Of a stretch of 64,000 nucleotides of DNA, positions 1 through 9,026 are shown piece after piece (the stretch's first letter is position 1; every line of letters starts with the position of its first letter). This stretch comes from Comamonadaceae bacterium PBBC2 (GTDB lineage: Bacteria; Pseudomonadota; Gammaproteobacteria; Burkholderiales; Burkholderiaceae_C): assembly GCA_002255935.1 (NCBI GenBank), contig NKIO01000001.1, positions 62,001 to 126,000 of the forward strand. The letters are read 5' to 3'. Below the pieces are notes generated by a model that was not told where the DNA came from, ran no database searches, and saw only the letters and a program-made list of their open reading frames with translations. A program made the translations under genes and the position numbers.

Positions 1-1553
1 TCCATGCTGCCCACGATGGCGCGGTGCAAGATCACAGGGCGCTGGCGTGAACCGTCTTCGGCCACATATTCTGCGTCCAGACGCTCAGACAGGTTGAAAT
101 CCACCTGAATGGTGCCACATTGCCATTCACGGCCAATCGCGTCCTTCAAGGTGTATTCGATCTTGGGGCCGTAAAACGCGCCGTCACCTTCCGAAATCAC
201 AAACTCGCAACCGGAAGCCCGCAAGCTGTCCATCAAGGCTTTTTCGGCCTTGTCCCACAACTCATCAGACCCAATGCGAGCCGCTGGGCGGGTCGAGACC
301 TTGTAGAGGATGTCGGTGAAGCCAAAGTCGGCATAAACCTTCTTGAGCACCTTGGTGAAGGTGTCGCACTCGGGCAGGATTTGGTCTTCTGTACAGAAGA
401 TGTGACCATCGTCTTGCGTGAAGCCGCGCACACGCATGATGCCGTGCAAGCCGCCCGAAGGCTCGTTGCGGTGGCACTGGCCAAATTCGCCGTAGCGCAA
501 AGGCAAATCGCGGTAGCTCTTGATGCCTTGTTTGAAAATCAGGATGTGACCCGGGCAGTTCATCGGCTTCAAGGCGTAATCGCGCTTTTCCGACTCGGTC
601 GTGAACATGTTGTCACGGTACTTGTCCCAGTGACCGGTTTTTTCCCACAGGCTCTTGTCGATGATCTGCGGACCCTTGACTTCCTGGTAGCCGTTGTCGC
701 GGTACACCTGGCGCATGTACTGCTCGATGATTTGCCACACGGTCCAGCCCTTGGGGTGCCAGAACACCAAGCCGGGCGCATGTTCATCGATGTGAAACAA
801 ATCCAACTCGCGGCCCAGTTTGCGGTGATCGCGCTTTTCAGCTTCTTCAAGACGAGTCAGGTACTGCTGCAGATCGTCTTTGCTGGCCCAGGCCGTGCCA
901 TAGACACGCTGGAGCATCTCGTTCTTGCTGTCGCCGCGCCAGTAGGCTCCGGCGACCTTCATCAATTTGAAATGCTTGAGTTTGCCGGTGCTGGGCACGT
1001 GGGGGCCTCGGCACAGGTCCTCGAATTGGCCTTCACGGTAGAGGCTCACGTCTTGATCCGCCGGAATGCTGGCGATGATCTCGGCTTTGTAGTGCTCGCC
1101 CAAACCTTTGAAATAGGCCACCGCCTCGTCACGCTGTAAAACGCGGCGCACCACCGGTTCATCCTTGTTGGACAACTCGGTCATGCGCTTTTCGATGGCG
1201 ACCAAATCCTCTGGCGTGAAGGGACGGCTGAAAGAGAAGTCGTAATAAAACCCGTTGTCGATCACAGGCCCGATGGTCACTTGCGCCTCAGGAAACAGCT
1301 CCTTGACGGCATAGGCCAATAAGTGCGCTGTCGAGTGACGGATCAGCTCCAGGCCCTCAGGGTCTTTGGCCGTGACGATGGCCAAGTTGGCATCGGCGGC
1401 CATGCTGAAACTGGTGTCCACCAATTGGCCATTGACCTTGCCGCCCAAAGCCGCTTTGGCCAAGCCAGCGCCAATGGAGGCGGCCACATCGGCCACGGTC
1501 ACGGGACCGGGAAATTCACGCAGGGAGCCGTCGGGAAGGGTAATCTGAACCAT
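1..1553 (-). CDS. thrS: Threonyl-tRNA synthetase (3' end beyond the window)
   Basis: Charges tRNA-Thr in the cytoplasm. About 517 codons are present, against roughly 635 in the family, so the C-terminal anticodon-binding domain lies off the left edge. Visible in order: an N-terminal TGS-like domain ([14 protein letters not shown]), the editing domain with the HSTAH metal site and [10 protein letters not shown], then the class II catalytic core with MNCPGH, the motif 2 loop ([11 protein letters not shown]) and the motif 3 region (HRAIVGS) at the edge. The ATG at 1551-1553 has no strong Shine-Dalgarno and lies only 16 nt after an intrinsic-terminator-like hairpin (1570-1591). Partial because of the window edge, not because of a mutation. 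Confidence 0.97.
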   Translation of the reverse strand, partial: MVQITLPDGSLREFPGPVTVADVAASIGAGLAKAALGGKVNGQLVDTSFSMAADANLAIVTAKDPEGLELIRHSTAHLLAYAVKELFPEAQVTIGPVIDNGFYYDFSFSRPFTPEDLVAIEKRMTELSNKDEPVVRRVLQRDEAVAYFKGLGEHYKAEIIASIPADQDVSLYREGQFEDLCRGPHVPSTGKLKHFKLMKVAGAYWRGDSKNEMLQRVYGTAWASKDDLQQYLTRLEEAEKRDHRKLGRELDLFHIDEHAPGLVFWHPKGWTVWQIIEQYMRQVYRDNGYQEVKGPQIIDKSLWEKTGHWDKYRDNMFTTESEKRDYALKPMNCPGHILIFKQGIKSYRDLPLRYGEFGQCHRNEPSGGLHGIMRVRGFTQDDGHIFCTEDQILPECDTFTKVLKKVYADFGFTDILYKVSTRPAARIGSDELWDKAEKALMDSLRASGCEFVISEGDGAFYGPKIEYTLKDAIGREWQCGTIQVDFNLSERLDAEYVAEDGSRQRPVILHRAIVGSM

Positions 1554-1565
1554 GAGTTTGCAAGT

Positions 1566-1591
1566 AAAAAAGCGCGGCAAAGGCCGCGCTT
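1566..1591 (-). terminator. Intrinsic terminator or attenuator hairpin between aceA and thrS
   Basis: Two perfectly complementary 9-nt arms (AAGCGCGGC at 1570-1578, GCCGCGCTT at 1583-1591) enclose a 4-nt loop. Read on the minus strand the hairpin is followed by a run of six T. It fits termination of aceA. Because it ends only 16 nt before the thrS ATG, it could also attenuate thrS transcription. Confidence 0.75.
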
Positions 1592-1656
1592 GAAAGAGAT
1601 GTCTAAACGCTGAGGACGGATTTTACGCCGCCCTCGCCTTCAGCTCCCCAAGTCGA

Positions 1657-2973
1657 TCAGTGGAACTGCTCTTCTTCGGTGGAACCCGTCAGGGCTTTCA
1701 CGCTGGAAGAGCCGCCCTGGATCACGGTGGTCACGTCGTCGAAGTAGCCTGCGCCCACTTCTTGCTGGTGCGACACGAAGGTGTAACCCTTGTCGCGGGC
1801 TGCGAATTCAGGCTCTTGCACCATCTCGGTGTAGTGCTTCATGCCTTCGCCGCGGGCGTAGTTGTGGGCGAACTGGAAGGTGTTGAACCAGTTGATGTGG
1901 ATACCGGCCAGTGTGATGAACTGGTACTTGTAGCCCAAAGCCGACAGGTCGTCTTGGAAAGAAGCAATCTGGCTGTCGTTGAGGTTTTTCTTCCAGTTGA
2001 AAGACGGCGAGCAGTTGTAGGACAGCAGCTTGCCTGGGCAAGCAGCGTGCACAGCTTGGGCGAATTCACGGGCAAAGCCAATGTCGGGCACACCGGTTTC
2101 GCACCAGACCAAGTCAGCGTAAGGGGCGTAAGCCACGCCGCGGCTGATGGCTTGCTCCAAACCATTTTTGACACGGTAGAAACCTTCTTGTGTGCGCTCG
2201 CCGGTCAAGAAAGGCTTGTCGTTGGCATCGTGGTCAGACGTGATCAGGTTGGCGGCTTCGGCGTCGGTACGGGCCAACACGATGGTGGACACGCCCATGA
2301 CGTCGGCGGCGAAACGCGCAGCGATCAGCTTTTCGCAAGCTTCTTGCGTAGGCACCAACACTTTGCCACCCATGTGACCGCACTTCTTCACAGCGGCCAA
2401 TTGGTCTTCAAAGTGAACGCCAGCAGCACCAGCGGAAATCATGTTCTTCATCAGCTCGAAAGCGTTCAAAACGCCACCGAAACCGGCTTCAGCATCGGCC
2501 ACGATGGGCAGGAAGTAGTCGATGAAGTCCTTGGAACCTGGCTCGATACCACGGCCCCACTGGATTTCATCAGCGCGCTTGAACGTGTTGTTGATGCGGC
2601 GAACCATGGTGGGCACCGAGTCGTAGGCGTACAGCGACTGGTCGGGGTACATGGTCTCAGACGTGTTGCCGTCCGCAGCGACTTGCCAGCCCGACAGGTA
2701 CACAGCCTCCAGGCCCGCCTTGGCTTGCTGCATGGCTTGACCCGCAGAGATAGCGCCGAAAGCATTCACGTAGCCCTTCTTCGCGCCACCGTTGACTTTT
2801 TCCCAGAGTTTTTCTGCGCCGTTCTTGGCAAAGGTGCACTCAGGCTGAACGCTGCCGCGCAGGCGAACAACGTCTGCAGCCGAATAGCCACGCTTCACGC
2901 CATTCCAGCGGGGGTTGGTGGCCCAGTCTTTTTCGAGGGCGGCGATTTGCTGTTCACGGGTCAGTTTAGTCAT
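1657..2973 (-). CDS. aceA: Isocitrate lyase
   Basis: Cleaves isocitrate to glyoxylate and succinate in the glyoxylate shunt, allowing growth on acetate and fatty acids. 438 residues, a normal length for the proteobacterial enzyme. The catalytic signature [13 protein letters not shown] (active-site Cys) is present, as are the substrate-binding [10 protein letters not shown] segment and the [10 protein letters not shown] region. I chose the ATG at 2971-2973 because GGAG lies 6-9 nt upstream; a longer reading frame to 3054 would run through the operator region. Malate synthase is not in the window. Upstream lies a large palindrome with a third half-site (3037-3102), implying tight regulation. 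Confidence 0.97.
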   Translation of the reverse strand: MTKLTREQQIAALEKDWATNPRWNGVKRGYSAADVVRLRGSVQPECTFAKNGAEKLWEKVNGGAKKGYVNAFGAISAGQAMQQAKAGLEAVYLSGWQVAADGNTSETMYPDQSLYAYDSVPTMVRRINNTFKRADEIQWGRGIEPGSKDFIDYFLPIVADAEAGFGGVLNAFELMKNMISAGAAGVHFEDQLAAVKKCGHMGGKVLVPTQEACEKLIAARFAADVMGVSTIVLARTDAEAANLITSDHDANDKPFLTGERTQEGFYRVKNGLEQAISRGVAYAPYADLVWCETGVPDIGFAREFAQAVHAACPGKLLSYNCSPSFNWKKNLNDSQIASFQDDLSALGYKYQFITLAGIHINWFNTFQFAHNYARGEGMKHYTEMVQEPEFAARDKGYTFVSHQQEVGAGYFDDVTTVIQGGSSSVKALTGSTEEEQFH

Positions 2974-3036
2974 GAGATCACTCCGTAGTTGATAAAAGTT
3001 AGAACAAGTAGCGGCTGCTGTGCCGATGGTGAATTC

Positions 3037-3102
3037 TAGTCTTCTATAAGACACATATTTTGTCTTGTGTCTTATAGAAGACTAAATATTTTTTCTATAA
3101 GA
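3037..3102. promoter_or_regulatory. Operator-like palindrome cluster upstream of aceA
   Basis: A perfect 19-nt inverted repeat (TAGTCTTCTATAAGACACA at 3037-3055, its complement at 3066-3084) is followed by a third copy of the core TTCTATAAGA at 3093-3102. Each core is itself nearly palindromic (TCTTCTATAAGA). The cluster lies 64-129 nt upstream of the aceA start, where a repressor or activator would bind. No regulator gene is adjacent. The rest of the 2974-3273 gap holds only the terminator at 3222-3252. Confidence 0.7.
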
Positions 3103-3221
3103 ATCAATGGCTTAACAACTAAATTTCACTATGCGGTGCTAATTTGCTGCAATGCAGAATAGTATCTTGATGGAGAAGCAGCGTCAATTCCATAATATGA
3201 AAGGCTCAAATGCATCGTAAA

Positions 3222-3252
3222 AAAAGCCAGTGGCTTGCGACCACTGGCTTTT
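3222..3252. terminator. Bidirectional intrinsic terminator
   Basis: A 12-bp perfect stem (AAAAGCCAGTGG at 3222-3233, CCACTGGCTTTT at 3241-3252) with a 7-nt loop, flanked by A and T runs. It ends the minus-strand transcript of the glutamine-synthetase-like gene, 22 nt past its stop codon. Confidence 0.85.
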
Positions 3253-3273
3253 ACATCGGGGCTCTGTGGGGCG

Positions 3274-4605
3274 CTAGAAGGCGTCGGCGTAGTGCTCTAA
3301 CTCCCAGGCACTGACTTGCAAACTGTAGGCATCCCATTCGGCGCGCTTGAGCTGAATGAATTCGGCGCAAAAAGCGGAGCCCAGGGCCGCGACCAAATAA
3401 GTGTTCGCTTCCAGCGCATCCACCGCTTCCTTCAAATCCCGCGGCAAGCGCTCAGGCATGGGCAAGCCTTGGGCGCGGCGCTCGTACAAGTCTTCGTCGC
3501 AGGGCGCTGGTGGATTCAAAGCGCGCTCGATGCCATCCAAACCGGCAGCGAGCGTGGCCGCAATGGCGGCATACACATTGCAAGAAGGATCGGGCAGACG
3601 CCATTCCAGCCGGCCCGCCACCGTCCGGACCACGCAGGTGCGGTTATTGTCGCCATAGGCTTTCCACACCGGGGACCAGGTGGTCCCAGACGCGCTGGCG
3701 CTGCTGGCCAAGCGCTTGTAGCTGTTGACTGTAGGTGCACACAAGCCGCTCACCGCATCGGCGTGGTGCAGCAAGCCAGCTGCAAACTGGTGGCCAAGCT
3801 GGCTCAGGCCCAAGGCACCTTGGGCATCGGTAAACACGGGCACGCCGTTGGCATCGGTGATGCTCAGGTGAAAGTGCAAGCCGCTACCCGGTGCGTGGGC
3901 CAGGGGCTTGGGCATGCAGCTGAAGGTCATGCCATGGCGCTCGGCCACGGCGTGGGCCGTCAGCTTGAAAAGCATGTAGCGGTCTGCAGCTGCCAAGGCA
4001 TGGTCGAACTTGTAATTGACTTCGTACTGGCCCCGGGCGTCCTCGTGGTCGATCTGCTGCAGCTCGAAGCCCAGGGCGGTCAGCGTGCTGCGCATGTCGT
4101 CCAGGTAGGCGGCATTGCGGTGGATGGCTTTCAGGTCGTACGAGGGCTTGGCTAAACGGTCCTCAGTATCGGCCACATCCCACTGGCCCTGGGCATTGCG
4201 TTTGAGCAAAAAGTACTCGGGCTCGATTCCGACCCACAGCCTCCAGCTACGGGCCTCCAGGCGCTGGAGCTGGTGCTTGAGCAGTTGGCGCGAGCAGGTG
4301 TCCAGCGGTTCGCCGCCCGCAAAGCCATCGCACACGGCATGGGCCACGCCGGGCATGAAAGGCAAAGCCCGGAGTGATTCCACCTGCACACGGCCGTAGT
4401 ACTCGCTGCGTGCGCCGTAGCGCGGCAGGCCAGTGCCCCAAATGCTGGGGCCGGCGAAACCTGCGCCCTGCTCCACCCACTCGCGCAAGTTATCCACCGG
4501 TACCAGCTTGCCTTTGGCCACGCCATGCAAATCACAGAACTGCGTGAGGATGGAGTGAATGCCCTGGGCCTTCAAGGCAGATACCGCTTCTTCAATGGGA
4601 TTCAT
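3274..4605 (-). CDS. Glutamine synthetase family protein, probable gamma-glutamyl-amine ligase
   Basis: 443 residues of the glutamine synthetase fold. An N-terminal beta-Grasp-like part (FCDLHGVAKGKLVP) is followed by the catalytic domain with metal-binding GIEPEYFLL, QIDHEDARGQYEVNY, the GSGLHFHLS segment and the RLPDPSCNVY C-terminal motif. It resembles the GlnT/type III-like branch more than housekeeping GlnA: there is no adenylylation-loop signature that I can see, and the start lacks the usual GlnA N terminus. It is the last gene of the polyamine array and follows gabT, so ligation of glutamate to an amine is plausible; the substrate is inferred. I chose the ATG at 4603-4605; a TTG two codons upstream is possible. 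The leader immediately upstream is a copy of the dispersed repeat. Confidence 0.8.
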   Translation of the reverse strand: MNPIEEAVSALKAQGIHSILTQFCDLHGVAKGKLVPVDNLREWVEQGAGFAGPSIWGTGLPRYGARSEYYGRVQVESLRALPFMPGVAHAVCDGFAGGEPLDTCSRQLLKHQLQRLEARSWRLWVGIEPEYFLLKRNAQGQWDVADTEDRLAKPSYDLKAIHRNAAYLDDMRSTLTALGFELQQIDHEDARGQYEVNYKFDHALAAADRYMLFKLTAHAVAERHGMTFSCMPKPLAHAPGSGLHFHLSITDANGVPVFTDAQGALGLSQLGHQFAAGLLHHADAVSGLCAPTVNSYKRLASSASASGTTWSPVWKAYGDNNRTCVVRTVAGRLEWRLPDPSCNVYAAIAATLAAGLDGIERALNPPAPCDEDLYERRAQGLPMPERLPRDLKEAVDALEANTYLVAALGSAFCAEFIQLKRAEWDAYSLQVSAWELEHYADAF

Positions 4606-4608
4606 AGT

Positions 4609-4665
4609 CAAATAGGCATTTCAGGCCGTGGATAGTGCGGGAGCAGCTACTAAACTTATAGCATA
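4609..4665 (-). repeat. Dispersed Comamonadaceae-type repeat, copy 1
   Basis: Contains the conserved core CTGCTCCCGCACTATCCA (minus strand) with the flanks TATAAGTTTAGTAG on one side and GGCCTGAAATGCCTATTTG on the other. It ends 3 nt before the ATG at 4605 and therefore forms the leader of that gene. It fills the 73-nt gap after gabT. Confidence 0.9.
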
Positions 4666-4678
4666 CGCGCTGTGATGC

Positions 4679-5995
4679 CTAGGCCAAGACACTGTCCAGA
4701 ATCAGCATCGCCTCCTCAAAGACTACGTCCTGGATCGTCAATGGGAACAAAAAGCGAATGACATTGCCATACACGCCGCAGGTCAGCAACAGAAGGCCTT
4801 TCTTGAGTGCGGCTTGCTGGATCTGCTTGGCCAGGTCCGCATCGGGTGCGCCCGTCTCGGGGTTCACAAAATCACAGGCCACCATGGCACCCAGGCCGCG
4901 CACATCGCCCATCTTGGCGTTCTTGGCGGCGGCGGCCTTCAAACGGCCCAACAGCTTTTCGCCCAGCACATTGGCACGGTCGGCCAACTTTTCCTCGGCC
5001 ATCACGTCCAGCACGGCGTGCGCTGCCGCCACCGCAAGAGGGTTACCAGCGTAAGTGCCACCCAGGCCACCGGGGTTGGGCGCATCCATCACGTCCGTAC
5101 GGCCCACCACCGCTGACAAGGTAGTGCCGCCCGCCATGCTCTTGGCCAGGGTCATGATGTCGGGCGTCACGCCATAGTGCTCCATCGCAAACATCTTGCC
5201 GGTGCGGGCGAAGCCGGTCTGCACCTCGTCGGCGATCAAGAGGATGCCGTGCTCATCGCAAAGCTTGCGCAGCCACTGCACGGCCTCTTTCTGAATCGGA
5301 TTGAAACCACCCTCGCCTTGCACGGGCTCAAAAATGATGGCCGCCACGCGGCTGGGCTCGATGTCGCATTTGAAGAGTTGCTCGATGGCGTGCTTGGTTT
5401 CATCCAGGCTGGCGCAGTGGCAAGGGAAAGGCGCGTGGTAAATCTCGGGGGCGAAGGGACCAAAGCCCGCCTTGTAGGGCTGTACCTTGCCTGTCAGTGC
5501 CACCGCAAACAGGCTGCGGCCGTGGAAGGCACCACCAAAGGCGATCACGCCGCTGCGCTTGGTGTAGGAGCGGGCGATCTTGATGGCGTTCTCTACCGCT
5601 TCCGCCCCGGTCGAGAAGAACGCTGTTTTTGCAGGCCCAGTGATGGGCACGATGGCGTTGATGCGCTCAGCGAGCGACACGTATTCGGCATAGGGGACCA
5701 CCTGAAAGCAAGTGTGGGTGAAGCGCTGCAACTGCGCCGCAATGGCCGCCTGCACCTTGGGGTGCACGTGGCCGGTGTTGAGCACGGCAATGCCACCGGC
5801 AAAGTCGATAAAGCGGCGGCCTTCAATATCCCAGAACTCGGAGTTCTTGGCGTGGCTGATATAGAAATCGCCAAACACCGCGACACCGCGGGGGGTGGCG
5901 GCTTGACGGCGTGCATGCCATTCGGCATTGGTACCAGCGTTGATACCAGCAGAGGTGCCTGCGGCCAGCGCGGTGGGTTTCAGGATTGCGTTCAT
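4679..5995 (-). CDS. gabT: 4-aminobutyrate aminotransferase
   Basis: Transfers the amino group of GABA to 2-oxoglutarate, giving succinate semialdehyde and glutamate: the final nitrogen-recovery step of putrescine catabolism. 438 residues, a class III PLP-dependent aminotransferase. Visible are the substrate/cofactor segment FFSTGAEAVENAIK, GGAFHGR, the PLP-phenolate aspartate in IADEVQTGFARTG and the Schiff-base lysine in TLAKSMAGG. The start is supported by AAGGAG 6-10 nt upstream. It lies 62 nt after puuC in the same direction. Succinate-semialdehyde dehydrogenase (gabD) is not seen in the window. Confidence 0.95.
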   Translation of the reverse strand: MNAILKPTALAAGTSAGINAGTNAEWHARRQAATPRGVAVFGDFYISHAKNSEFWDIEGRRFIDFAGGIAVLNTGHVHPKVQAAIAAQLQRFTHTCFQVVPYAEYVSLAERINAIVPITGPAKTAFFSTGAEAVENAIKIARSYTKRSGVIAFGGAFHGRSLFAVALTGKVQPYKAGFGPFAPEIYHAPFPCHCASLDETKHAIEQLFKCDIEPSRVAAIIFEPVQGEGGFNPIQKEAVQWLRKLCDEHGILLIADEVQTGFARTGKMFAMEHYGVTPDIMTLAKSMAGGTTLSAVVGRTDVMDAPNPGGLGGTYAGNPLAVAAAHAVLDVMAEEKLADRANVLGEKLLGRLKAAAAKNAKMGDVRGLGAMVACDFVNPETGAPDADLAKQIQQAALKKGLLLLTCGVYGNVIRFLFPLTIQDVVFEEAMLILDSVLA

Positions 5996-6057
5996 GGGGA
6001 GTCTCCTTCAGGTCTGGAACGGATTAGTTGTTTTAGTAAAAACGGGCTTTGCAATGC

Positions 6058-7545
6058 TCAAACCGGGGAATCAATACGAATCCAGGTGGTCTTGGTCTCG
6101 GTGTACTTGTCAAAAGCGTGCAGGGATTTGTCGCGCCCCACTCCGCTTTGCTTGAAGCCACCAAAGGGCACGGTGATGTCGTCTTCGTCGTACTGGTTGA
6201 CGTGCACGGTGCCTGCACGCAGCGCACGCGCCACGCCGTGGGCCTTATTCAGGTCACTGGTCCAGACACCGGCCTGCAAGCCGTAGACACTGGCATTGGC
6301 CTGGCGCACCACATCCGCCGTGTCGGTAAACGACAGCACCGACAGCACCGGGCCAAAGATCTCTTCGCGGGCAATCGTCATGCTGTTGGTCACGCCGTCA
6401 AAGATCGTGGGTTGCACGTAGCAACCACCAGTCTCAGACAACGCTTGTTCGCCACCGGCAATCAGCTTGGCGCCCTCGGCCTTACCGCTTTCGATATAGC
6501 GCAGCACGGTGTTCATCTGGGTCTGATCGACCAGTGCACCCATGATGGTGTCGGGCAAGGTGGGGTTGGCAGGCGCATAGGCGGGTACCAACTTCAGGGC
6601 CTTCTCCAGGAAACGCTCTTTGATGCTGGCCTCTACAAACAAGCGGGACGGTGCATTGCAGCTCTCGCCCTGGTTGAAGAAGATGCTGCCCACAGCAGCT
6701 TCGACCGCTTTGTCCAAGTCGGGGCAATCGGCGAACACGATGTTGGGTGACTTGCCACCCAGCTCGGTCCAGGCACGTTTCAAATTGCTTTGCCCCGCCA
6801 TCACATGGATCTGCTTGCCCACGCGGGTAGAGCCGGTGAAGGCGATGCAATCCACGTCCATGTGCAAGGCCAACGGAGACCCCGCCTCGGGGCCGAAGCC
6901 CGTCACCACATTGAACACGCCAGCCGGAATGCCTGCCTCCAGGGCCAAATCGGCCATACGCAAGGCGGTCAGGGGCGACTTTTCACTGGGTTTCAATACC
7001 ACCGAGTTACCAGCGGCTAAGGCCGGCGCGATCTTCCACGAGGCCATGATCATGGGGTAATTCCAAGGCACGATCACGCCCACTACGCCCACAGGCACGC
7101 GGGTGATCAGCGCCAGGGCGGTATCCGCCGTGGGTGCAATTTCGTCGTAGACCTTGTCCACCGCTTCGCCATACCAGCGCAGGCAATTGGCAGCGCTGTT
7201 CACGTCCACGGCCTTGGCGTACTTCACGGGCTTGCCCATGTCCCAGGTTTCAGTCAGCGCCAGCTCATCCGCATGCTGCACCAGCAGGTCGGCAAAACGG
7301 ATCATGATGCGTTTGCGCTGGGCGGGCGGCAGGCCGCACCAGCGGCGGTCATCAAAAGCCGCGCGCGCGGCTTGCACGGCGGCGTCTATGTCTGCCTCGG
7401 CGCAGCGGGCTATCTGGGTCAACACACGTCCGTCCACCGGGGAAATGCAGTCAAACAGCTGGCCGCTGGCTGCGCCTATGCGTTTGCCATTTATAAGGGC
7501 ACGGCCATCAAAGGCGGGCAAGGTGGCGGTTTTTACAGAAGTCAT
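6058..7545 (-). CDS. puuC: Gamma-glutamyl-gamma-aminobutyraldehyde dehydrogenase (aldehyde dehydrogenase family)
   Basis: NAD(P)-dependent oxidation of gamma-glutamyl-gamma-aminobutyraldehyde to gamma-glutamyl-GABA, the third step of the Puu pathway. 495 residues. It shows VPWNYPMIMASWKIAPALAA, the NAD-binding FTGSTRVGK, the general base ELGGKSPN and the catalytic cysteine in NQGESCNAPSR. PuuC-type enzymes have broad specificity, so it may also oxidise succinate semialdehyde, for which no dedicated enzyme is seen here. I chose the ATG at 7543-7545; a TTG five codons upstream is the alternative and neither has a clear Shine-Dalgarno. It is separated from the porin gene by a terminator, so it probably has its own promoter. 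Confidence 0.9.
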   Translation of the reverse strand: MTSVKTATLPAFDGRALINGKRIGAASGQLFDCISPVDGRVLTQIARCAEADIDAAVQAARAAFDDRRWCGLPPAQRKRIMIRFADLLVQHADELALTETWDMGKPVKYAKAVDVNSAANCLRWYGEAVDKVYDEIAPTADTALALITRVPVGVVGVIVPWNYPMIMASWKIAPALAAGNSVVLKPSEKSPLTALRMADLALEAGIPAGVFNVVTGFGPEAGSPLALHMDVDCIAFTGSTRVGKQIHVMAGQSNLKRAWTELGGKSPNIVFADCPDLDKAVEAAVGSIFFNQGESCNAPSRLFVEASIKERFLEKALKLVPAYAPANPTLPDTIMGALVDQTQMNTVLRYIESGKAEGAKLIAGGEQALSETGGCYVQPTIFDGVTNSMTIAREEIFGPVLSVLSFTDTADVVRQANASVYGLQAGVWTSDLNKAHGVARALRAGTVHVNQYDEDDITVPFGGFKQSGVGRDKSLHAFDKYTETKTTWIRIDSPV

Positions 7546-7632
7546 GGTGTTGGCTCGCAATACAAAAAGATGAACATTTCAAATGGACACCTGCAAACAT
7601 CAAAAAGTGGCCCCATCCGGGCCTCCAAGTAG

Positions 7633-7662
7633 AAACGGGGCGACATCCCTGTCGCCCCGTTT
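7633..7662 (-). terminator. Intrinsic terminator after the porin gene
   Basis: Perfect 13-bp stem (AAACGGGGCGACA at 7633-7645, complement at 7650-7662) with a TCCC loop, 27 nt beyond the porin stop. On the minus strand it is followed by TTT and then mixed sequence, so the U-tract is short. Confidence 0.75.
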
Positions 7663-7688
7663 TAAAGCCTATCGGCAAAAAAGCTAAA

Positions 7689-8984
7689 TCAGAAGGACAC
7701 CACCAAAGACGTGCCCAAGGTCGTCTTGTCACGCTTGGGTGCGCCGTTCTCATCGGTGAAGTTGTAACCCGACGACTGATCGAAACGGATCTCGGTCTTC
7801 CACTGCGTGGTCGCATTCAACAGGTAGTTGGTGCCCAATGAGAGACGCGTCAGGTTCGCACCCACCGTCGTGTCGTTGATCACGCCTGCGCTGTCCATTT
7901 CAGGGCCCAAGCCGGTACCGGCCGTGGTGCCACTACCCAAAGTGTCCAGTGGGTTGTTCAGGTAGTTATAGGCATAGGTGCCGCCGCCGTTCTTGCGGTT
8001 TTCCAGGTAGTCCGCGCGGGCCAGCAGTTGCAGGCGCGGCGTGAACTTGTAGCCCACCAGACCCGACAAACCGCTCCAGGATGCATCGCCACCCGCGTAA
8101 GCTCCTTGTTTGAGTTGGCCCAGTGTGACTTGGCCATTGAGCTGCCAATCACCACGGGTAAAGCCACCGTCCAGCGCCACGACATCAAAAGAGCGGCTGG
8201 AGCTGGCATGCGCACCCGAGAAGCCGGCGTAGGCGTACTCGCTCAGGGTCCAGTCAAACCGGTAGGCCAAGCCGACAGAAGGTTTGAGCGTCAAGCCTGT
8301 GGCCGCATTGACATCGTTACCGCCATCAATATTGCCCACCATCCACTTCAAGGCCAGGTTCTTGCTGAGCTGGTTTGTCATGCCCAAGCCACTGTAGTTG
8401 GTGGGGCCTGCCAAGTCATACAAGGCATTGTGCGAGACCAACAGGTTTTGGTTCGCAAAGAACGCCTCATAACCTTGGAAGTCGGGAATCAGACCACCGA
8501 ACACCCGCATACCCGGAGCAACACCCACAGACACAGTGGCCTCGTGCACCAGATTGGCGGCGCCAGGCGACAGGCGCAGCGTCCAATTCACGCCCTCACC
8601 ATCCTCTGTCTCTTTGGTCAACTCCAGCATCGCATTGCCACCGGCACCGCTGCCATCACGTGAGGCAAAGGTGTGCGCACCCGAAGAACTGTCATAGGCA
8701 TAGGCGGCCTCTGCCACGCCTTTGAATTTCAGGCCCTTCAGTCCTGCTTTCTCTATAGCTTCTTCGGCAAGCTCCTGCTTTTGCTCAATGCGGGTGACTT
8801 GCTGTGCGATAGACGGGCCAGCGGTCTGGGCTGTCAGGGCGTCTACTTTTTGCTGCAGGGCTTGCAATTGGGCCTTCAGTGCTGCGATGTCTTTTTGCAA
8901 GTCGGCAGCAGACTGGGCATAGACGCTGGCCATCGGCAACACACTGGCCAGTGCAACCACGAGTAGTTTTCTTGGAAGGCTCAT
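7689..8984 (-). CDS. DUF3138-type outer-membrane porin
   Basis: 431 residues. A Sec signal peptide (MSLPRKLLVVALASVLPMASVYA) is followed by a short coiled coil (about residues 25-75, LQKDIAALKAQLQALQQKVDALTAQ). The rest is a beta-barrel-like region with alternating aromatic and polar residues, ending in Phe (SLVVSF), the usual outer-membrane insertion signal. This matches the DUF3138 porin family of Burkholderiales as I remember it. AGGAG lies 8 nt upstream of the ATG. It sits 42 nt after potI and before puuC in the same orientation, so I infer that it passes polyamines or related amines across the outer membrane; the substrate is not shown by the sequence. Confidence 0.8.
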   Translation of the reverse strand: MSLPRKLLVVALASVLPMASVYAQSAADLQKDIAALKAQLQALQQKVDALTAQTAGPSIAQQVTRIEQKQELAEEAIEKAGLKGLKFKGVAEAAYAYDSSSGAHTFASRDGSGAGGNAMLELTKETEDGEGVNWTLRLSPGAANLVHEATVSVGVAPGMRVFGGLIPDFQGYEAFFANQNLLVSHNALYDLAGPTNYSGLGMTNQLSKNLALKWMVGNIDGGNDVNAATGLTLKPSVGLAYRFDWTLSEYAYAGFSGAHASSSRSFDVVALDGGFTRGDWQLNGQVTLGQLKQGAYAGGDASWSGLSGLVGYKFTPRLQLLARADYLENRKNGGGTYAYNYLNNPLDTLGSGTTAGTGLGPEMDSAGVINDTTVGANLTRLSLGTNYLLNATTQWKTEIRFDQSSGYNFTDENGAPKRDKTTLGTSLVVSF

Positions 8985-9026
8985 TTCATTCTCCTGTTGA
9001 ATATCTATCGCAAGTTCAAACGCAAA

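Noticed and set aside
1660-2988. A long plus-strand open frame opposite aceA (and similar ones opposite porin, puuA, fahA, M13 and others)
   Set aside because: It mirrors the codons of a certain gene on the other strand, lacks recognisable domains and has no ribosome-binding site; GC-rich codon bias creates such frames.
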